From: Novosphingobium chloroacetimidivorans
Lineage (GTDB): Bacteria > Pseudomonadota > Alphaproteobacteria > Sphingomonadales > Sphingomonadaceae
Direction of reading: 5' to 3'
Assembly (NCBI RefSeq): GCF_014204535.1
Contig: NZ_JACHLR010000010.1
Location: 1-64,000 of the forward strand
DNA: 64,000 nucleotides
Shown here: positions 1 through 8,944 of the stretch, piece after piece
Layout: every line of letters starts with the position of its first letter
Position numbering within the stretch: position 1 is the first letter of the stretch
Made by a program: the position numbers and the translations under genes
Notes under the pieces: generated by a model
Databases searched by the model: none
Told to the model about the DNA's origin: nothing
Seen by the model: the letters and a program-made list of their open reading frames with translations, nothing else

Positions 1-1
1 T

Positions 2-85
2 CGTATCGGCAAGCTGCTCGATCGCTTCCTGCCAGACGAATGCGCCAACTTCTTCCAAGCCGCAGGATATCAACGCTCATGCTGA
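2..85 (+). mobile_element. C-terminal end of an IS630-family transposase (cut by window start)
   Basis: The first 27 codons read as the tail of an IS630-type DDE transposase: a pattern like IGKLLDRF followed by ECANFFQAAGY and a stop. From memory of the family, these transposases end with a similar 'LLD.F...EC.NYF..AGY'. The element therefore ends just before the next gene; its terminal repeat should lie around 86-98, but the other end is outside the window so I cannot pair it. The helicase gene that follows appears to have lost its normal N-terminus at this boundary. Confidence rests only on this short tail. Confidence 0.6.
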
Positions 86-95
86 AAATGCTCTA

Positions 96-3000
96 GTGCG
101 CCACCTGCAGGGAATGTCGCCGCCGTGTGTGTTTGCCGACATCGCCTCTCGCCATGCGTTGCTGCAGACGTTGCCGACCCAGACTGTTCGCAGCGAGGAG
201 CAGATTGCCTGGCAGCAGTTCTCGACGCCGATGGACCTGGCGGCGCTGGCGGTGATCGTGGCGCAAGCTACTCCCGATGACATCGTGCTGGAGCCAAGTG
301 CGGGCAACGGGCTCCTCATCGCCCAGCTCGCGCCGGTCGCCACCCTGCAGCTCAACGAGCTCGACGAGCGCCGACGCCGTCACCTCGCGCGTTCCTTCCC
401 TTCCGCAAAGATCTCCGGCCACGACGGCGCGGCGATCGGCAGCGTCATGGCACACTTGCCTCGACCGACGCTGATCCTCATGAACCCGCCGTTCTCGCGC
501 TCGCTCGGGCGCGGCGCCGATCAGAATGCGGCTGCACGCCACCTGCAGGCCGCTCTTCGCCGGGTCGCACCTGGTGGCCGTGTCGTGGCGATCATGCCTG
601 ACTGGTTTACCAATAGCGCGCGCATGAAGACCGTCTATGAGACCGTTCTGCGCGACACGACCGTCCAAACCTCGCTGCGCGTGGAGCGGTGCTACGAGAA
701 GCACGGCACCAGCATCGCGGTGCGGCTCTACGTGATCGACAAGAAGCCGGGCCATATTGCCCCAACCGTCATCCAGCGCACCGGCGTGCTCGACCTGCTC
801 GATGCCATCTCGCTCGTACCGCGCACGAAAGCCGCTTCGACATCCGGTATGCCGGCACCCATCAAGCGCTCGTCGTCGCTGTTCAAGGCCGTCCGTTCGA
901 CTGGGCAGGCCGCGCCGACGATCGTGCGCAATCCGGTCATCAACCAGGTCCTGCCCGTAGCTTACGCGCCGCTGGAGCAGCCCAGGCCGCTCGGCGAACA
1001 AGTCGGCGTCTACCTGCCATATCGCCCGAGCCGCCTCGACTTCTCCGCCGCCGGCGAGCACCCCACCGCATTGGTCGAATCCGTGGCGATGGGCTCGATC
1101 GCGGCACCCCGGCCCGACTACGTTCCGCATCTGCCGGAACGGATCGTCACGGAGCGCACCCTCTCGGAGCCGCAGCTAGAGACGCTGGTCTACGCCGGCA
1201 CGGCATGGAGCCAGTGGCTTCCCGGCAAGTTCGTGCCTGCGAAGGAAGGCGTTGGCTTAACGCTGTCAGACGAGGGCCGCGAGTACCGCAAAGGCTACTT
1301 CCTGGGGGACGGCACCGGGGCAGGGAAGGGGCGTCAGATCGCCGCGTGCATCCTCGACAACTGGCTGCAAGGGCGCCGGCGCGCCATCTGGGTGTCTAAG
1401 AACGAGCAACTGCTCGAAGACGCCCGACGCGACTGGTCCGCGCTCGGGGGCCTGTCGGCCGACGTGCAGCCGCTCTCCAATTGGAAGATCGACGAGGCGC
1501 TGACGCTCGCCGAAGGTATCCTGTTCGTCACGTATCCGACCCTGCGCTCGCAGCGGCAGGACAGCAGCCGATTGAAGCAGATCACCGATTGGGCAGGGCC
1601 CAACTACGAGGGTGTGATCGCATACGATGAGGCGCATGAGATGGGCGGGGTTGCAGGCGGAGAGGGGGCCATGGGCGTGAAGGCCGGCTCGCAGCAGGGC
1701 ATCTGCGGCGTGCTGCTCCAGAACAATCTACCCGCTGCTCGCGTCCTCTACGCCTCCGCGACCGGCGCATCCGAGGTCAACAACCTCGCATATGCTGTCC
1801 GGCTCGGCTTGTGGGGACCGGGCACGGCCTTTGCCAACCGCGAGCAGTTCATCACCCAGATCCGCTCGGGCGGCGTTGCCGCCATGGAGCTCGTTGCCCG
1901 CGATCTCAAGGCGACCGGGCTCTATGCCGCGCGTGCCTTGAGCTTCGCCGGAGTCGAATACGACATCTTGAAGCACGATCTCACGCCCGACCAGATCGAG
2001 ATCTACGACGCCTACGCCGACGCGTGGATGGTCATCCACCAGCATGTCGAGAGAGCGCTGGAGCTGACCGACGTGGTCGACGGGCTCGAAGGCAAGACGC
2101 TCAACGGCGGCGCCAAAGCGGCCGCGCGGTCGCGCTTCGAAAGCTGCAAGCAGAGGTTCTTCGGTCAGGTCCTGCTCAGCATGAAGATCCCGACGCTCAT
2201 CCACGCGATCGATGGGCATCTGGCGAACGGCAAGTCCATCGTGATCCAGCTGGTCACCACGGCCGAGAGCATCCTCGATCGCCGTCTCGGTCAGCTCTCG
2301 CCCGAGGAGCGCGCTAATCTCGACATCGACCTGTCGCCGCGCGAGTACGTCATCGACTATCTCGAACGGGCCTTCCCGACCCAGCAGATGCAGGTGTTCA
2401 CCGACGATAACGGCAACCCGCGATCGGCGCCGATGTATGACGAGGCTGGTCACCCGGTCCACAATCCCGAGGCGATGGCGGCCAAGGCCGAACTCATCGA
2501 GCGTCTCTGCGTCATGCCGCCGATCCGGCCTGCTCTCGATGCTGTCATCGAACACTTCGGCACCGATGCGGTGGCCGAGGTGACAGGCCGCACCAAGCGG
2601 CTCGTGAACGCGCCTGACGGCAGTCAGAAACTGGAATCGCGCAGCACCCGTACAAGCCAGGCCGACGCCGCGGCGTTCATGGCCGGAACCAAGCGGATCC
2701 TCGTCTTCAGCGATGCCGGTGGCACCGGGCGCTCGTACCATGCGAGCCTCGAGGTGGCGAACCAGCAGCAGCGCGTCCACTTCCTGCTCGAACCCGGTTG
2801 GCGTGCCGATCGCGCCATCCAGGGTCTTGGCCGGACCCACCGCACGCACCAGGCGAGCACGCCGCTGTTCACGCCGCTCACCACCAACAGCCGCGGCGAA
2901 TTGCGCTTCACCAGCACGATCGCGCGCCGGCTCGACACGCTCGGCGCCCTCACGCGCGGCCAGCGCCAGACCGGAGGCCAGAACCTGTTCGATCCGGCCG

Positions 3001-4127
3001 ACAATCTCGAAAGCGAGTACGCCAAGGCTGCGCTCGTGACCTGGTTTCACTTGCTCGTCGCCGGCAAGCTCACCAGCACCAACCTGGGCGATTTCGAGGA
3101 CCGTACCGGCCTTGAGCTTACCGGCAGCGACGGCATCATCGTCGACGAGCTACCGCCCATTCAACGCTTCCTCAACCGCCTGCTGGCGCTGCCGATCGCG
3201 CTTCAGAACGCGATCTTCGACGAGTTCCTGGACCTGATCGAAGCCCGGGTCGCCGCCGCGCGCGAAGCCGGCACGCTCGATGCCGGGGTCGAGACGATCA
3301 CGGTCGAGAAGGCACGCGTGATCGATGACACGGTGCTGCGCACAGATCCGCACACCGGCGCGACCTCGCACCTGGTCACCCTTGAGGTGGAAAAGCGGCT
3401 GAAGTCGGTCACTCTCGATCGCATCATGAGTATCGCCCAGTTCGACGACAGCTCGGCTTTCGTGCGCAACACCAAGTCCGGCCGAGTCGCGCTGCGCCTG
3501 TGGACCCGCTCGATGATGCTGGAGACAGGCGAGGTCCTGCGCCGCTTCTCGCTGATGCGGCCGGTGAGAACCGAGACCTGGCTCGCGGCCGAGCTCAAGG
3601 AATCCGCATGGGAACTGACCGACGAGGACACATTCCGCCGCTTGTGGGATGACGAAGCGCAGGACGCCGGCTCGCGGCTCGAAACGAGCACGATCCGGGT
3701 CGCGACCGGGCTTCTCCTGCCCATCTGGTCGGCGTTGCCCAAGGATCACCTCGCCGTGAACCGCATCGTCGACGAGGCAGGTCAGTCCTGGCTCGGCCGC
3801 CTTGTGTTCGAGGAGCATGTGCCCGCGCTGCTCAAGACCTTCGGGGTCGACGCCGCGACGAAGCTCAGCCCGGACGAGATGGTGCAGTCGGTCCTCAAGG
3901 GCGGCACGGTCGAGATCGCGACACCGTGGCCGATCACGATCCGCAGCAGCATCGTCAATCGGCAGACGCGCACCGAGATCATCGGTGCCCCGGCCGACCA
4001 GCTCGCATGGTTCAAGTCGCTCGGCTGCTTCACCGAGATCATCGCCTACAAGACGCGCCTGTTCGTGCCAGTCGATCGGGCGGACAGCATCATAACGCAG
4101 CTGACGGCGGGCGCTTGCGCCGCTTGA
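96..4127 (+). CDS. Strawberry-notch-type SF2 helicase with N-terminal DNA methyltransferase domain, 5'-truncated
   Basis: A 1343-residue fusion. Residues 60-140 hold a class I SAM-methyltransferase with motif I LEPSAGNG (about 66) and catalytic motif IV NPPF (about 130), the signature of N6-adenine/amino methyltransferases. The rest is an SF2 helicase of the strawberry-notch type: Walker A GDGTGAGKGRQ (about 404), DEAH box (about 511), and a C-terminal QGLGRTHRTHQ motif VI (about 909). Large plasmids of sphingomonads often carry this protein; the role is unproven, probably DNA protection or remodelling. Homologues as I remember them have some 70-100 extra residues before 'TLPTQTVRSEEQ', so this copy seems truncated by the adjacent IS630 element. 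The frame is open back to base 3, so the start is uncertain: GTG at 96 or ATG at 114. Confidence 0.85.
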   Translation: MRHLQGMSPPCVFADIASRHALLQTLPTQTVRSEEQIAWQQFSTPMDLAALAVIVAQATPDDIVLEPSAGNGLLIAQLAPVATLQLNELDERRRRHLARSFPSAKISGHDGAAIGSVMAHLPRPTLILMNPPFSRSLGRGADQNAAARHLQAALRRVAPGGRVVAIMPDWFTNSARMKTVYETVLRDTTVQTSLRVERCYEKHGTSIAVRLYVIDKKPGHIAPTVIQRTGVLDLLDAISLVPRTKAASTSGMPAPIKRSSSLFKAVRSTGQAAPTIVRNPVINQVLPVAYAPLEQPRPLGEQVGVYLPYRPSRLDFSAAGEHPTALVESVAMGSIAAPRPDYVPHLPERIVTERTLSEPQLETLVYAGTAWSQWLPGKFVPAKEGVGLTLSDEGREYRKGYFLGDGTGAGKGRQIAACILDNWLQGRRRAIWVSKNEQLLEDARRDWSALGGLSADVQPLSNWKIDEALTLAEGILFVTYPTLRSQRQDSSRLKQITDWAGPNYEGVIAYDEAHEMGGVAGGEGAMGVKAGSQQGICGVLLQNNLPAARVLYASATGASEVNNLAYAVRLGLWGPGTAFANREQFITQIRSGGVAAMELVARDLKATGLYAARALSFAGVEYDILKHDLTPDQIEIYDAYADAWMVIHQHVERALELTDVVDGLEGKTLNGGAKAAARSRFESCKQRFFGQVLLSMKIPTLIHAIDGHLANGKSIVIQLVTTAESILDRRLGQLSPEERANLDIDLSPREYVIDYLERAFPTQQMQVFTDDNGNPRSAPMYDEAGHPVHNPEAMAAKAELIERLCVMPPIRPALDAVIEHFGTDAVAEVTGRTKRLVNAPDGSQKLESRSTRTSQADAAAFMAGTKRILVFSDAGGTGRSYHASLEVANQQQRVHFLLEPGWRADRAIQGLGRTHRTHQASTPLFTPLTTNSRGELRFTSTIARRLDTLGALTRGQRQTGGQNLFDPADNLESEYAKAALVTWFHLLVAGKLTSTNLGDFEDRTGLELTGSDGIIVDELPPIQRFLNRLLALPIALQNAIFDEFLDLIEARVAAAREAGTLDAGVETITVEKARVIDDTVLRTDPHTGATSHLVTLEVEKRLKSVTLDRIMSIAQFDDSSAFVRNTKSGRVALRLWTRSMMLETGEVLRRFSLMRPVRTETWLAAELKESAWELTDEDTFRRLWDDEAQDAGSRLETSTIRVATGLLLPIWSALPKDHLAVNRIVDEAGQSWLGRLVFEEHVPALLKTFGVDAATKLSPDEMVQSVLKGGTVEIATPWPITIRSSIVNRQTRTEIIGAPADQLAWFKSLGCFTEIIAYKTRLFVPVDRADSIITQLTAGACAA

Positions 4128-4190
4128 ACGCAGCCGTCGCGTGCCGCCTTTGTCCTTGTGGCACGCACGCGACCGCCGCGGCGGATCCAT

Positions 4191-4214
4191 GGAGAGAAGA
4201 GGGAAAGGGAGGGG
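4191..4214 (+). promoter_or_regulatory. Purine tract in the leader of the parB-like gene (leader family member 1)
   Basis: GGAGAGAAGAGGGAAAGGGA plus four more purines lies 45-68 bases before the parB ATG. Nearly the same tract occurs before four other genes of this region (9529, 11687, 19699, 21876), where it is followed by a perfect short hairpin. Here the hairpin is weak. The tract is too far upstream to be the ribosome binding site, which is a separate GGAAGGAG at 4243. Function unknown. Confidence 0.5.
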
Positions 4215-4258
4215 CAGCTTCGCAAGAGTGACGGAGCGAGTTGGAAGGAGAATATCCC

Positions 4259-6466
4259 ATGTTCGAGTCTATCGCCCTTAGCAAACTGCAGCTTTCCGCC
4301 AGCAACGTGCGCAAGGTCCTCAGCCCCGAGGCCGACCTGCAGCTTTCCCACGACATCGAGGCTCGCGGCCTCCTACAGAACCTCATCGTCTCCAAGGCCA
4401 AGAAGCGCGGCCACTTCGACGTGATCGCCGGTGGCCGCCGCCTACGCGCCATGACGCTGATCGTCGAGCGCGGCGCCTGGACCAAGGATCACGAAGTGTC
4501 CTGCCTGGTCATCAACGGCGACGAGGCCACCATCTCGGAGACCTCGCTCGCCGAGAACTTCCAGCGCATGGCGATGACGCCGGCCGACGAGTGCCGCGCA
4601 TTCCAGCACTTCATCGGCACCGATGGCTCGATCGACGAGGTCGCCAAGCGCTTTGGCCAGACCCGCCGCTTCATCGAGGGCCGCCTGCGGCTCGCGGCGC
4701 TCGCCGAGCCGATCTTCGATGCGCTTGCCGAAGGCAAGATCACGCTCGATCTCGCCAAGGCCTACGCCTCGACCGACAATCACGAGAAGCAGCTGCGGGT
4801 CTTCCAGACCTACGGCTCGGGCGGCTACGGCTACGGCAACACCGCTGACTCGATCCGGCGTGCCATTGCCCAGGGTGGTGTAAGCGGCAAGGATCCGATG
4901 GCCCTTCTCGTCGGCGAGGACGCCTACGTGGCCGCTGGTGGTCGCATCGAGCGCGACCTGTTCACCGACAAGGCCGATGACACCTGGTCGGACCCGGAAA
5001 TCCTGGAGCGGCTCGCCGGCGAGAAGCTCGAGACCGAAGCCAAGCGCATCGCCGAGACCTCCGGCCTGGCGTGGATCCGTCCGATCGCGTCGACGGACAC
5101 CTGGAGCCTGCGCGAGAATCTGCACCGTGTCACCCTGCCGACTGCCCCGCTCAGCGAGGAGGCCCTCGCGCGCATCGCCGAGATCGAAGAGCGCCAGGCA
5201 GCGATCGAGGTCGAAATGGAGGGCGAGAGCCTCTCCGACGATGCCTTCGGCGAATTCGAGACCGAATCCGAGAGGCTGGCCGAAGAGCACGAGACGCTCT
5301 CGCAAGCGACCCCGATCCTGCCGCCTGAGTGGAAGGACAAGGTCGGTCAGATCCTGAAGCTCTCGCGTGACGGCGAGATGGTGCTCGAGCCCACCTTCTA
5401 CAGCGAGACCCCGCTGCGCCTCGAGGCCGACGAGGAAGGCAACCTGGTTCCCGCGGCGCCGCAGGCTCCGACCACCGGTGGCTCCGACAACACCCCTGCC
5501 AAGCGACCCGAAGCGGTGGCACCGGGCGGCAAGGCACTGAGCGCACGCCTCTACGACGAGCTCGCCGTGCAGCGCCGCGACATCTTGGCTGCCAACATGC
5601 TGCGCGACCCCGGGCTCGCGCTCGACTACGCGATCTTCGCGATCGTCGATGGGGCCAGCAGCCTCGGCACGACGATTGGCACTCGCCGCCTCGAGGATCC
5701 GAACGTCGGCGACCTGCCCGTTACCAAGGCCCGGGAGGTCCTTGCGGAAGCGCAGGACGCGCTCGACAGCACCTGGACCGAACACGAGTGCGAAGTCGCC
5801 CGCTTCGACGCGTTCCGGGCGCTGGACGACGACGCCAAGGGCGCCTGGATCGCCTACTCGGTCGCCATCTCGCTGCAGGCGAAGCCAACTTACGATCAGC
5901 GCCAGAACCCGATGCAGAACCGGCTTGGCCAGATCCTCGAGATCGATGTCGCCGCCTGGTGGCGTCCAACCTCGGCCAACTTCTTCGACGGCATCCAGAA
6001 GGGCGGCCTGCTGCAACTCCTGCACGATCTGGGCGGCCCCAACCTGTCGAGTCGCTATGCGTCGGCGAAGAAGCCGGAGATTTCGGTAAATTGCGAGAAG
6101 CTGTGCGCCGGGCAGGCGATCGTCGAGGACGACGTCCGAGACCGGGCACTGACCTGGGTTCCGAACGCCATGCGCTTCCTTGAGGCGGGCAGCGCCGGAG
6201 CCGATCCGCTCGACGCCCTGGGGGACGACGATGAGGACGACACGGCTCCGCTCGACGGCGGTGTTGGCGAGGACGGCGAGCGGGACGCTTCGCTCGACGG
6301 AGGCGTGGGCGAGCCCGGGGAGGGCGCGGCCGACGACGAACTGACGGCGCGGCTCGAGGAGCTTGAGGGGGAGGACGGGAACGACCTCGATGACGGACGC
6401 GAGAGCGAGTTCTCCGAGACGGATGGCACGCAAGCGGCCGAGCACGAGCAGCTCGCCGCCGCCTGA
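4259..6466 (+). CDS. parB: Large ParB/RepB/Spo0J-family protein (735 aa) with acidic C-terminal tail
   Basis: The N-terminus has the ParB nuclease-like fold with GGRRLRAM (about residue 58) and ETSLAENFQRM (about 95-105), followed by the KorB-type HTH region (RFGQTRRFIEGRLRLA). The ATG at 4259 was chosen because GGAAGGAG ends 8 bases before it; a TTG at 4241 lacks this. At 735 residues it is more than twice the length of a normal ParB; the last 80 residues are highly acidic (runs of D/E with repeated SLDGGVGE-like segments). No parA and no obvious parS array is adjacent, so it may not be a classical segregation protein. Long ParB-like proteins of this kind sit in plasmid leading regions with ardC and ssb, which fits here. 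Confidence 0.85.
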   Translation: MFESIALSKLQLSASNVRKVLSPEADLQLSHDIEARGLLQNLIVSKAKKRGHFDVIAGGRRLRAMTLIVERGAWTKDHEVSCLVINGDEATISETSLAENFQRMAMTPADECRAFQHFIGTDGSIDEVAKRFGQTRRFIEGRLRLAALAEPIFDALAEGKITLDLAKAYASTDNHEKQLRVFQTYGSGGYGYGNTADSIRRAIAQGGVSGKDPMALLVGEDAYVAAGGRIERDLFTDKADDTWSDPEILERLAGEKLETEAKRIAETSGLAWIRPIASTDTWSLRENLHRVTLPTAPLSEEALARIAEIEERQAAIEVEMEGESLSDDAFGEFETESERLAEEHETLSQATPILPPEWKDKVGQILKLSRDGEMVLEPTFYSETPLRLEADEEGNLVPAAPQAPTTGGSDNTPAKRPEAVAPGGKALSARLYDELAVQRRDILAANMLRDPGLALDYAIFAIVDGASSLGTTIGTRRLEDPNVGDLPVTKAREVLAEAQDALDSTWTEHECEVARFDAFRALDDDAKGAWIAYSVAISLQAKPTYDQRQNPMQNRLGQILEIDVAAWWRPTSANFFDGIQKGGLLQLLHDLGGPNLSSRYASAKKPEISVNCEKLCAGQAIVEDDVRDRALTWVPNAMRFLEAGSAGADPLDALGDDDEDDTAPLDGGVGEDGERDASLDGGVGEPGEGAADDELTARLEELEGEDGNDLDDGRESEFSETDGTQAAEHEQLAAA

Positions 6467-6498
6467 GCCGCAAGAGCTCCACACCCTCCTAACTACCT

Positions 6499-6531
6499 GC
6501 AGCCGGGGCCAAGCGCTCCGGCTGCTTTTCT
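6499..6531 (+). terminator. Rho-independent terminator or attenuator between parB-like gene and ardC
   Basis: A perfect 8-bp stem, GCAGCCGG (6499-6506) pairing with CCGGCTGC (6518-6525), is followed by TTTTCTT. It sits 32 bases after the parB stop and 20 bases before the ardC start, so it could end the parB transcript or attenuate expression into ardC. Confidence 0.7.
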
Positions 6532-6550
6532 TCGTGAAAGGCAAACCCCC

Positions 6551-7525
6551 ATGTCGAAGCCCACCCGCCGTGGAAACGCACCCCGGCGCGATGTCGCGCA
6601 GGAGATCACCGACCTCATCATCCGCAAGCTGGAAACCGGCGTCACGCCCTGGCAGCGCCCGTGGCGTACCTTCGGCGCCAGCGGCCGCCCGCTGCGCCAC
6701 CAGGGCTCTGCCTACACCGGCATCAATGCGCTCTACCTGTGGGCGATCGCCGACAGCGCCGGGTACCGCAGCCGCTACTGGATGACCTACCGGCAAGCGC
6801 AGGAACTCGGCGCACAGGTCATCCGCGGCGAGCGCGCGTCGACCAGCGTCTACTTCAACAGTGTCAACCGGTCAGAGACCGATGTCGCGACCGGCGAGGA
6901 GACCAACCGCGTCATCCGCTTCATGCGTTCCTATGCAGTCTTCAACGCCGACCAGATAGACGGCCTGCCGGGGCACTTCTACGCAACCGCCAATCCGGTG
7001 CCGCCACCGCCGTCCGAGCACCAGGCCGCGATCGACGCGTTCTTCTCGCCCGTGCCCATCGAGGTACGCCATGGTGGCGATCGGGCATTCTACAGCCCGT
7101 CGCACGACTTCATACAGCTTCCCCAGCCCGCGGCCTTCAAGTCGGCGCACCATTACGCCGGCACCAAGGCGCACGAGATGGCGCACGCGACCGGTCATCC
7201 GGCGCGACTTGCCCGCACCTTCGGCAAGCGCTTCGGCGACGATGCCTACGCAATGGAGGAGCTTGTGGCCGAGATCTGCGCCGGGTTCGTCGGCGCCGAG
7301 CTCGGACTTCCGACCGAGCTGCTCGACAACCACGCCAGCTACCTCGATCACTGGCTGCGCGTGCTGCGCGCCGACAAGACCGCCATCATCTCGGCCGCAT
7401 CCAAAGCCGAACAGGCCTTCAAGTGGCTGAGCAGCTTCTCAGCGCCGCAGGAGCACGCGGCCGACGCGACCGGCGACAACGCCGCTGACGAACTCGCTGA
7501 CGACGCAGCCGCCCTTGCGGCCTGA
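6551..7525 (+). CDS. ardC: ArdC-family antirestriction protein (ssDNA-binding domain plus zincin metallopeptidase)
   Basis: The N-terminal 130 residues match the ArdC ssDNA-binding module (ITDLIIRKLETGVTPWQRPW, then GINALYLW and WMTYRQAQ). The C-terminal half is a zincin metallopeptidase with HEMAH at about residue 208 and a downstream EELVAEICAGF helix that supplies the third zinc ligand. ArdC proteins protect incoming ssDNA or dsDNA from host restriction during conjugation. It lies between parB and other early-entry genes, on the strand that can be transcribed from the incoming T-strand. The C-terminus is alanine/acid rich and probably disordered. Family assignment is firm; the target restriction systems cannot be read from sequence. 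Confidence 0.9.
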   Translation: MSKPTRRGNAPRRDVAQEITDLIIRKLETGVTPWQRPWRTFGASGRPLRHQGSAYTGINALYLWAIADSAGYRSRYWMTYRQAQELGAQVIRGERASTSVYFNSVNRSETDVATGEETNRVIRFMRSYAVFNADQIDGLPGHFYATANPVPPPPSEHQAAIDAFFSPVPIEVRHGGDRAFYSPSHDFIQLPQPAAFKSAHHYAGTKAHEMAHATGHPARLARTFGKRFGDDAYAMEELVAEICAGFVGAELGLPTELLDNHASYLDHWLRVLRADKTAIISAASKAEQAFKWLSSFSAPQEHAADATGDNAADELADDAAALAA

Positions 7526-7551
7526 TCCCACACACCAAGGAGAACACCATC

Positions 7552-8169
7552 ATGGGATGGCTTTTCATGTCTCGCTTCTCGATGGGAGGCTTCGAGACCC
7601 CCAAACAGTACCTGGATGACCAGTTCACGTATTCGCGTGAGTCTGAGGGGAAGACCTATGGCCTGCGGGTCCTTGGGTCGGCTTGCGTCGGCAACCGGGT
7701 CTACTACGCAGCCTGTGAGCCGACCCGAGCGGGCGCGGTCGGGCCGGCTTTCGCCGTCATCTGCCTGGTGCGCTGGAACCCGCGGTCACCCACCAACGAG
7801 CACTTCGGGTACAAGGACATGACCGAAGACATGGGCCCCTGCGAGGTAAGCTGTCCGGCGCGCATCCTCGATCTTCTCGGACCAACCCAGAAAGAGTATG
7901 CCACCGCATGGCGCGCGGCATGCCGGGAGACGATCGCCAAGCGCAAGCGCGACCTGCCCGATGGCGGCATACTGCGCTTTGAAGAGCCGATCCGCTTCAC
8001 CGACGGCTATGTCGGTCAGGAGTTCAAGATCGAGCGGGCAGGACGCAACGTCCGGCTTATGGCCCTGGACAACCACGGCCGCTACACGGTCAGCCGCCTG
8101 CGCGAGCGGGATTGGCGGATCATCCCCCAACCCAAGGTTCATGCGGCGGTCTTCCCGCCGCGCGCATGA
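7552..8169 (+). CDS. DUF6927-like plasmid protein, unknown function
   Basis: A 205-residue soluble protein beginning MGWLFMSRFSMGGFETPKQY, with an AAGGAG ribosome site ending 11 bases upstream of the ATG. The opening, with the 'TPK.YLDDQFTY' segment, resembles the DUF6927 family found on alphaproteobacterial plasmids. I see no catalytic motif. It follows ardC by 26 bases and overlaps the next gene by four bases (ATGA), so it belongs to one transcription unit with it. Function unknown; position suggests a leading-region role. Confidence 0.7.
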   Translation: MGWLFMSRFSMGGFETPKQYLDDQFTYSRESEGKTYGLRVLGSACVGNRVYYAACEPTRAGAVGPAFAVICLVRWNPRSPTNEHFGYKDMTEDMGPCEVSCPARILDLLGPTQKEYATAWRAACRETIAKRKRDLPDGGILRFEEPIRFTDGYVGQEFKIERAGRNVRLMALDNHGRYTVSRLRERDWRIIPQPKVHAAVFPPRA

Positions 8170-8411
8170 TGGTCCGCTCGAAAGGCTTCACTATGCCTCA
8201 CCACCCGCCTGCAGCGTTCTCGCGTCTGCGCACGCTACTTTGCAGCCGGGAGAACGCCGACCGGATCGCCACCCGCGTCTGCGAAGAGACCCGTTCGCCC
8301 GTGTCCGTGCTACGCACGGACTTCCCCTTGCAACCATTCCGCGTCATCGCGTCGCGCGACGTCGAGCCTGTGCTCAGCGGCATGGTCGAACACGAGTTGA
8401 TGATCCTATGA
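8166..8411 (+). CDS. Small hypothetical protein (81 aa)
   Basis: The ATG at 8166 overlaps the stop of the preceding gene (ATGA), and its own stop overlaps the start of the nuclease gene in the same manner. This double coupling is the main reason to accept it. The protein is basic in its first half and ends with a VIASRDVEPVLSGMVEHEL segment. An ATG at 8193 is an alternative start. No family recognised. Confidence 0.5.
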   Translation: MMVRSKGFTMPHHPPAAFSRLRTLLCSRENADRIATRVCEETRSPVSVLRTDFPLQPFRVIASRDVEPVLSGMVEHELMIL

Positions 8412-8944
8412 GGCGCGTCGCACTTCTTCTTTCCTGCGCCCTTCTTGCCGGGTGCAACCAAGCCTCCGGCGGCGCAGCTCCGGACACACTGCAGGCGTCC
8501 GCCGACGCAGTCGACGGAGACACCGTCTCGGTCCACTTCCGCTTGCTCGGCGTCGACGCCGTCGAACGACGCCAGCAGTGCGAGCGGAAAGACCGTTGCT
8601 GGAAGTGCGGCAAGGCTGCATCGAGCCTCGTCTCGGATGTGCTCGATCGGGCGCCGGCGACGATCGCGATGACTGGCGAGGAGACCTACGGGCGCCCTGT
8701 CGCCATTGTCAGCGCTGGCGGCAAGGATCTGGGGCTAACCCTGATCCGTACCGGTTTTGCCGTTCCGATGGCCCAGTACCTGCGCGACGATCCGGAACGG
8801 CTTCGCGCCTACGAGGAGGCCTATGCAGCGGCCAAGGCCGACCGCATAGGGATGCACGCGGGCGAGTGGATCGAGCCAGGCGAGTGGCGCAAGGGCCGCC
8901 GCCTCTCGTGCGAGAGGCGGCCCAGTCTTAGTACGGCCCGGTGA
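8408..8944 (+). CDS. Staphylococcal-nuclease-like (thermonuclease) lipoprotein
   Basis: The 178-residue product starts MRRVALLLSCALLAGCNQ, a lipoprotein signal with lipobox LLAGC, so the mature protein should be anchored at a membrane from Cys16. It then shows the SNase fold: DGDTVSVHFRLLGVDAVE (metal-binding Asp, catalytic Arg and Glu) and YGRPVA carrying the second catalytic Arg. A CERKDRCWKC cluster replaces the usual loop and may form disulfides. SNase-like lipoproteins are common beside plasmid transfer genes. The ATG overlaps the stop of the preceding gene. The 3' end overlaps the convergent gene at 8928-9419 by 17 bases. Confidence 0.8.
   Translation: MRRVALLLSCALLAGCNQASGGAAPDTLQASADAVDGDTVSVHFRLLGVDAVERRQQCERKDRCWKCGKAASSLVSDVLDRAPATIAMTGEETYGRPVAIVSAGGKDLGLTLIRTGFAVPMAQYLRDDPERLRAYEEAYAAAKADRIGMHAGEWIEPGEWRKGRRLSCERRPSLSTAR

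Noticed and set aside
1728..3050. 440-codon minus-strand frame inside the helicase gene
   Set aside because: Antisense shadow of the helicase domain; no ribosome site and no recognisable protein pattern.
4442..6796. 784-codon open frame on the minus strand opposite parB-like gene and ardC
   Set aside because: It is the complement of two well-supported genes with strong motifs; its translation is low-complexity and without family features. High GC keeps the opposite frames open.
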